A stretch of DNA of 64,000 nt from an uncultured Paracoccaceae bacterium (GTDB lineage: Bacteria > Pseudomonadota > Alphaproteobacteria > Rhodobacterales > Rhodobacteraceae). The stretch spans positions 1 through 64,000 of the forward strand of contig CAJXSD010000006.1 of assembly GCA_913060475.1 (NCBI GenBank), written 5' to 3'. Each line of letters opens with the position of its first letter. Positions within the stretch are counted from its first letter, which is position 1. Below are positions 60,121 to 64,000 of the stretch, in pieces. The notes below the pieces were generated by a model. That model was given only the letters and a program-made list of their open reading frames with translations. It had not been told where the DNA came from and searched no databases. Made by a program: the position numbers and the translations under genes.

Positions 60121-60180
60121 TACATTTTTTGTCGATAAATATTCCGGGGGTGGGCCGAAGGCCCAGGGGGCAGCGCCCCC
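60121..60180 (-). repeat. Composite hairpin repeat, copy 4 (reversed)
   Basis: On the minus strand: GGGGGC-GCT-GCCCCC, then GGGCC-TTC-GGCCC, then ACCCCCGGAATATTTATCG and ACAAAAAATG. Order and tail are the same as in copy 2, on the opposite strand, so this is a true repeat family rather than chance GC pairing. Confidence 0.7.
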
Positions 60181-60193
60181 TGAACTATGTGAA

Positions 60194-61246
60194 TTACCCG
60201 CGGCGGCGTCCACCACGACGCCCGCCACGTCCACCATCTGCAGAGCCACCGTTCGGTTTGTTAAAGTTGATCCATGCGCCGCCGTGGGGATCGTTGTTTG
60301 TCAACAGGTTCGCGGCACGGATCGCTTCCATTTCTTTGCCCGCGCGTGGTTTGGTGCTGCCCATACCAAAGACGGTTACGAATGTTTCATCGTCCATATC
60401 GGCGGGAATGATAATGCCAGCTGCTTCTACTTCGGCCTTTTTCTCGGAGATTTTGGTTTGTGAAATGGGCAGTGCGACGGGGTTCATAATTGCAGATGTC
60501 ATGCCCGCGCCCATTGCCATAGGCAAGAATGCGTTGTTGATGCCGTGGCGGTTTGGCAAGCCGAATGAGATGTTAGAGGCGCCGCAAGTGGTGTTTACGC
60601 CCAATTCTTCGCGCAGGCGCCGCACAAGTGTAAAGACCTGTTGGCCTGCGGTTGCCATTGCGCCGATTGGCATAACCAGAGGATCGACCACGATATCATG
60701 CGCAGGGATGCCAAAATCGGCAGCACGTTCCACGATTTTTTTCGCCACGGCAAAGCGGACATCGGGATCTTCTGAGATGCCTGTGTCATCGTTTGAGATG
60801 GCGACAACGGGGACATTATATTTTTTGACCAAGGGCAGGACGAATTCCAAGCGGTCTTCTTCGCCAGTGACCGAGTTCAGCAGCGGGCGGCCTTCGGCCG
60901 CTTGCAGGCCTGCTTCTAGGGCTTCGGGGACGGAACTGTCGATACAGAGTGGCACATCAACCAGACCCTGGACCAGGTTTACGATTGCCGTCATCAGGGG
61001 CGGTTCTGTTTCATTCGGGTTCGGGTTGGAATTGTAAACAACGCCTGCGTTGATGTCCAAGATATCAGCGCCCGCCAGAACCTGTGCCAAGGCGTCCTTT
61101 TCCACGGTTGAAAAATCACCCGCCTCAAGTTCGGCGGCCAATTTTTTACGGCCCGTTGGGTTGATCCGTTCACCGATCACGCAAAAGGGCTGGTCAAAGC
61201 CCAGGATTGCGGTTTTGGTTTTGGATTCGACGACAGTTTTTACCAT
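60194..61246 (-). CDS. Methyltetrahydrofolate:corrinoid methyltransferase
   Basis: A 350-aa pterin-binding TIM-barrel protein. FCVIGERINPTGRKKLAAEL, DILDINAGVVYNSNPNPNET and PLCIDSSVPEALEAGL are hallmarks of the MetH-like/AcsE folate domain. It should move methyl groups between a corrinoid protein and tetrahydrofolate. The C-terminus is a Gly/Arg-rich tail (GGRGGRRGGRRRG), strikingly like the N-terminal tail of the MttB protein at 2282. Twelve bases after the MTHFR-like gene, same operon. No corrinoid protein gene is in the window. Confidence 0.9.
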   Translation of the reverse strand: MVKTVVESKTKTAILGFDQPFCVIGERINPTGRKKLAAELEAGDFSTVEKDALAQVLAGADILDINAGVVYNSNPNPNETEPPLMTAIVNLVQGLVDVPLCIDSSVPEALEAGLQAAEGRPLLNSVTGEEDRLEFVLPLVKKYNVPVVAISNDDTGISEDPDVRFAVAKKIVERAADFGIPAHDIVVDPLVMPIGAMATAGQQVFTLVRRLREELGVNTTCGASNISFGLPNRHGINNAFLPMAMGAGMTSAIMNPVALPISQTKISEKKAEVEAAGIIIPADMDDETFVTVFGMGSTKPRAGKEMEAIRAANLLTNNDPHGGAWINFNKPNGGSADGGRGGRRGGRRRG

Positions 61247-61258
61247 TATTTTCAGTCC

Positions 61259-62182
61259 TTACGCTGCATTTGCCGGCACGCCTGCAGCGCCGCCGTTTTC
61301 TGTGACCCATGTTGCATTGGTTTTGATTCCGCCCAGAGGGAAGAAATGCACATGTTCGATGTTAAAATTCGGATTTGCGGCCTTGTGTGCGGCCAATTCT
61401 GCCAAAACCTCGGTTGGTTCATAAGGCAGCAACAGTTTGGACACGTCCATGGCGCGTTTTTGCAAAACCTTAAGCGATGGGCCAACGCCGCATGCGATGG
61501 CAAATTTGATCAGGGTTTGCAATTTTGCAGGGCCGGCGATGCCGATATGGATGGGCAGTGTGATGCCCGCTGCAGACAAATCGTTTGCCCAGTTGATGAT
61601 GGGTTTTGCATCGAAACAGAATTGGGTCGCCAGTGCCATGTCAGCGTCTGTTGTGTCGGAAAATTTCTGTTTCCACTGCAGAGCTGCATCGACGTTTTTA
61701 TGCGATCCATCGGGGTCGATGTCTTTGTTGCCTTCGGGGTGGCCGGCCACGTGCAGGCGTTTGAACCCGGCTTTGTCGAACAGGCCGGTTTCCATCAGCT
61801 GCATTGAACTGTCGAAATCACCATGCGGGTTTGCGACGCCACCGGCCAATAACAGGGCCTGGTTTACGTTTGCCTCGCCTTGATAGCGCGCAATCCAATC
61901 GCCCAAGGTGTTCGCATCTTTGATGATGCGGGCGGGGAAGTGGGGCATTACGTCAAAGCCTTCGGCATTTATGCGTTTGGCGGTGGCGACCATTTCGTCG
62001 ATGGGGGTGCCTTCGATATGGGCGATATAGACGCGGGTGCCTGTGGGCAGGATGTCGCGAAAATCTGCCACCTTTTCAGCGGTGCGTGGCATGACTTCGA
62101 TTGAAAATCCCTGTAAAAACGCCTCCATCTCGGGGGTGGCAGTTTGCGTCTCGTCTTTCTTTTTGAAATTAAACAAAGCCAT
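61259..62182 (-). CDS. Methylenetetrahydrofolate reductase-like protein
   Basis: A 307-aa MetF-fold protein (TIM barrel): FSIEVMPRTAEKVADFRDIL at the start, DVMPHFPARIIKD, ALLLAGGVANPHGDFDSS and ATQFCFDAKPIINWAND match the FAD/folate site. In the catabolic direction it would oxidise methyl-THF to methylene-THF, feeding methyl groups to C1 oxidation. GGGAGG upstream fixes the ATG at 62182; the frame extends further but without homology. Confidence 0.88.
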   Translation of the reverse strand: MALFNFKKKDETQTATPEMEAFLQGFSIEVMPRTAEKVADFRDILPTGTRVYIAHIEGTPIDEMVATAKRINAEGFDVMPHFPARIIKDANTLGDWIARYQGEANVNQALLLAGGVANPHGDFDSSMQLMETGLFDKAGFKRLHVAGHPEGNKDIDPDGSHKNVDAALQWKQKFSDTTDADMALATQFCFDAKPIINWANDLSAAGITLPIHIGIAGPAKLQTLIKFAIACGVGPSLKVLQKRAMDVSKLLLPYEPTEVLAELAAHKAANPNFNIEHVHFFPLGGIKTNATWVTENGGAAGVPANAA

Positions 62183-62210
62183 TGTGGCCTCCCATAGGTT
62201 GAACGGGGCC

Positions 62211-62507
62211 TTAGTCCCAGCCGTCATTTGCGATCAAGGTTTTTAGGCGTTCTTGATCATATTCTGCCTCGATGCGCTGTGCCTCGGCCTCGGCGATTTC
62301 ATCGGGGTCACCGTCGATTGTATAGGGATCGGATTTGCGCCATTCGGACAGGTAATCATCGGTGCTGTCCATGCCGCCTTTCATGGCGGCACGATCGATG
62401 GCCTGTTCGAAACGTTCGGCCAACAGGCGTTTTGACCCTTTGCGACCACGGCCGACAATGACCTGTGCGGGCATATCGCGCCAATAAATGATTGTGACCT
62501 CTGGCAT
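62211..62507 (-). CDS. "Virulence factor" family small protein
   Basis: A 98-aa acidic protein starting MPEVTIIYWRDMPAQVIVGR, with GSKRLLAERFEQAIDRAAMK, the Pfam "virulence factor" (PF13769) pattern. Despite the name it recurs in rhodobacterial one-carbon operons, here first of three genes, 28 bases before the MTHFR-like gene. Function unknown; GAGAGGG precedes the ATG. The upstream gap 62508-62768 shows no riboswitch that I can recognise. Confidence 0.8.
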   Translation of the reverse strand: MPEVTIIYWRDMPAQVIVGRGRKGSKRLLAERFEQAIDRAAMKGGMDSTDDYLSEWRKSDPYTIDGDPDEIAEAEAQRIEAEYDQERLKTLIANDGWD

Positions 62508-62768
62508 GTTTGATTCCCTCTCAATGCTACAGTGGGATTTACGGCAGGTTATGGTTCTGCTTGTGTCGATTTTCGACAGGTGCGCGACATTCCGCGACCT
62601 TTGGTAAATTAACTGATCGATCCTTGGCTGAACAGGGCGCCATCAGATCAAAGGTTTCATGATGAATATGAATTGCGCTTGGGCGGGTAATTTTGAAACA
62701 GATGTCTTGCGGTGGCGGGCAATGCGGCGTATCCTAAGGGTAACTTAAACATAGGAGGGCGTGACGTC

Positions 62769-63881
62769 ATGGCGCCCAAGCGTCCAAAAGGTACGGGCGC
62801 ATTCCCGAAACCGGTAGAGAGCCCCGTGCCCCATACCCCGAATTCAACCGAGCTGTATGCCGCGTTGGATCTGGGAACCAATAGCTGTCGCATGTTGATT
62901 GCCCAACCCAAGGGCAGTCAGTTTCATGTTGTAGACAGTTTTTCGAAATCCGTCCAATTGGGGGCGGGTTTGGAAAAATATGGCCGTCTGCATCGTGGAT
63001 CGATGCAGCGCACCATTCAGGCATTGCGGGTCTGCCAACAGAAATTGAAACGGCATCGTGTCAAACATATGCGTTTGGTCGCAACAGAAGCCTGTCGCCG
63101 TGCAAGCAACGCCAAAGAGTTCATCAAACAGGTCGAACGCGAAGCGGGCATTCGGTTGGAAATCATTTCCCCCGAGGAAGAGGCGCGGTTGGCGGTGATT
63201 TCCTGCGCGCCCCTGGTCAGTACCAAGACAGAGCAGCTGTTGGTGGTTGATATTGGTGGCGGGTCGACCGAATTGGTCTGGATTGATTTATCCTCGGTCC
63301 CGCGGTTCGAACGACCACGCGCGATTATGCGGTTGCATGCGGGATTTCATCCAACACATTCGCCATTTCCCGCGGCCAAGGTGGTCGATTGGATTTCGGT
63401 GCCTTTGGGCGTTGCCACGTTGCGCGATCATTTTAACGATGTGGAGGATGATGCGGCACGCTATGCGCTGATGAGCTGTCATTTTGAAGAAAAGCTGGCT
63501 GATTTTGCGCCCTATCGGGATGAGCAAAGCCGCGAAGGGTTTCAGATTATCGGGACCTCGGGCACTGTGACCACGGTGGCGGCCAGCCATCTGGGGTTAA
63601 AGCGCTATGACCGGACCAAGGTGGACGGGTTGCGCATGACATCGGACCAGATTGATCGGGTGATCAACAGTTATCTGGATCTGGGCCCGCAGGGACGCAA
63701 AGCGGACCCGCGTATCGGACATGACCGGCAGGCCTTGATCATGTCGGGGTCGGCGATTTTGCAAGCGCTGTTGCGGTCATGGCCGACGGATCGGTTGTCG
63801 GTGGCTGATCGTGGCCTGCGGGAAGGATTGTTATACGCGCAGATGAGCGCGGATGGGGTTTTGGAGGATGGTCCATTCTAG
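62769..63881 (+). CDS. Ppx/GppA phosphatase family protein
   Basis: A 370-aa exopolyphosphatase/pppGpp phosphohydrolase of the ASKHA fold: ALDLGTNSCRMLIAQP (phosphate 1), VATEACRRASNAKEF, ISPEEEARLAV, VVDIGGGSTELVW (phosphate 2) and IIGTSGTVTTVAA. It lacks the C-terminal HD-like extension of E. coli Ppx. A 40-residue Pro/Lys-rich lead precedes the core. AGGAGG lies about 10 bases before the ATG at 62769. It precedes rlmE. Confidence 0.9.
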   Translation: MAPKRPKGTGAFPKPVESPVPHTPNSTELYAALDLGTNSCRMLIAQPKGSQFHVVDSFSKSVQLGAGLEKYGRLHRGSMQRTIQALRVCQQKLKRHRVKHMRLVATEACRRASNAKEFIKQVEREAGIRLEIISPEEEARLAVISCAPLVSTKTEQLLVVDIGGGSTELVWIDLSSVPRFERPRAIMRLHAGFHPTHSPFPAAKVVDWISVPLGVATLRDHFNDVEDDAARYALMSCHFEEKLADFAPYRDEQSREGFQIIGTSGTVTTVAASHLGLKRYDRTKVDGLRMTSDQIDRVINSYLDLGPQGRKADPRIGHDRQALIMSGSAILQALLRSWPTDRLSVADRGLREGLLYAQMSADGVLEDGPF

Positions 63882-63911
63882 GCGTTGCGTTTATTGCAGC
63901 CGTTGGGATGT

Positions 63912-63934
63912 GAGTATTATTACAAAAATGAAAG
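63912..63934 (+). repeat. Repeat tail, copy 5, abutting rlmE
   Basis: GAGTATTATTACAAAAATG followed by AAAG matches the tail of copies 1 and 2 (GAGTATTTTTGCAAAACTG, AAAG) without the GC-rich head. It ends 4 bases before the rlmE ATG, so the GAAAG end may act as its ribosome site. Confidence 0.5.
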
Positions 63935-63938
63935 ACAG

Positions 63939-64000
63939 ATGGTAAAAAAGACTAAGAATTCGTCGGGACGTGGGCAGCGTGATTTGACCGTGCGTGTGAA
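63939..64000 (+). CDS. rlmE: 23S rRNA (U2552-2'-O)-methyltransferase, 5' end only
   Basis: The frame from ATG 63939 reads MVKKTKNSSGRGQRDLTVRV to the window edge (about 20 codons). The SGRGQRDL-VRV pattern is the usual alphaproteobacterial RlmE (RrmJ/FtsJ) N-terminus. The rest lies outside the window. Position after ppx/gppA is common in the order. Confidence 0.8.
   Translation, partial: MVKKTKNSSGRGQRDLTVRV

Noticed and set aside
62508-62768. SAM or cobalamin riboswitch upstream of the one-carbon operon
   Set aside because: I looked for SAM-II and cobalamin cores on the minus strand and saw none.

Overview
The window is a chromosomal segment of an alphaproteobacterium, almost certainly a marine member of Rhodobacterales (Roseobacter group). 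The evidence is a sciP-ctrA pair, DUF6456 and DUF6477 proteins, an IalB-type secreted protein, LpxI instead of LpxH, and the MttB/MTHFR/MTR one-carbon genes. By eye the base composition is moderate (mid-50s % GC) and even, except for an AT-rich left edge. I see no rRNA, tRNA, CRISPR array, insertion sequence or prophage; nearly everything is housekeeping.

Layout. 1-2031: a cut-off DUF3703 gene and guaA. 2282-7833: a non-pyrrolysine MttB-family methyltransferase, a divergent DUF6477/DUF6456 pair with an unusual repeat-rich promoter, oxyR, lipA and a TPR lipid-side protein of unknown role. 7892-10869: a tiny membrane ORF, mntR, mnmA, then the cell-cycle pair sciP and ctrA with CtrA boxes in both promoters. 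10965-15581: ligA and recG, followed by a 40-residue membrane peptide behind a perfect LexA box, with a structured 3' region and terminator. 15580-18830: an IscU-like protein, hisI, ssb, a lytic transglycosylase, a YdcF protein and an ABM protein. 18892-25036: a complete dipeptide-type ABC transporter operon.

25286-37970 is miaA and the classic run pyrH-frr-uppS-cdsA-dxr-rseP-bamA-skp-fabZ-lpxA-lpxI-lpxB, which links ribosome recycling, isoprenoid/phospholipid synthesis, outer-membrane assembly and lipid A. 38001-38975 holds ialB and a non-coding gap with two minus-strand intrinsic terminators, probably small RNAs. 38985-40553 is a HerA-like ATPase. 40641-46420 is a valine-catabolism operon (mmsA, isobutyryl-CoA dehydrogenase, HIBYL-CoA hydrolase, mmsB) with a divergent LysR regulator. 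46480-52064 carries a CBS protein, coaD, acyl-CoA enzymes, a bactofilin/M23 peptidase pair, a DUF455 protein and bcp. 52148-59918 carries an AsmA-like giant, queA, an MFS transporter, DUF924 and lpd. 60194-62507 is a one-carbon operon (virulence-factor family, MTHFR-like, methyl-THF:corrinoid methyltransferase) that probably works with the MttB protein at 2282. The window ends with ppx/gppA and the start of rlmE.

The most interesting signals are the LexA-box/40-aa membrane peptide unit at 15210-15581 (analogous in layout to the Caulobacter SOS division inhibitor SidA), the two putative small RNAs upstream of ialB, the TTGCAAC repeat promoter at 4155-4198, and a family of composite intergenic hairpin repeats with a conserved AT-rich tail.
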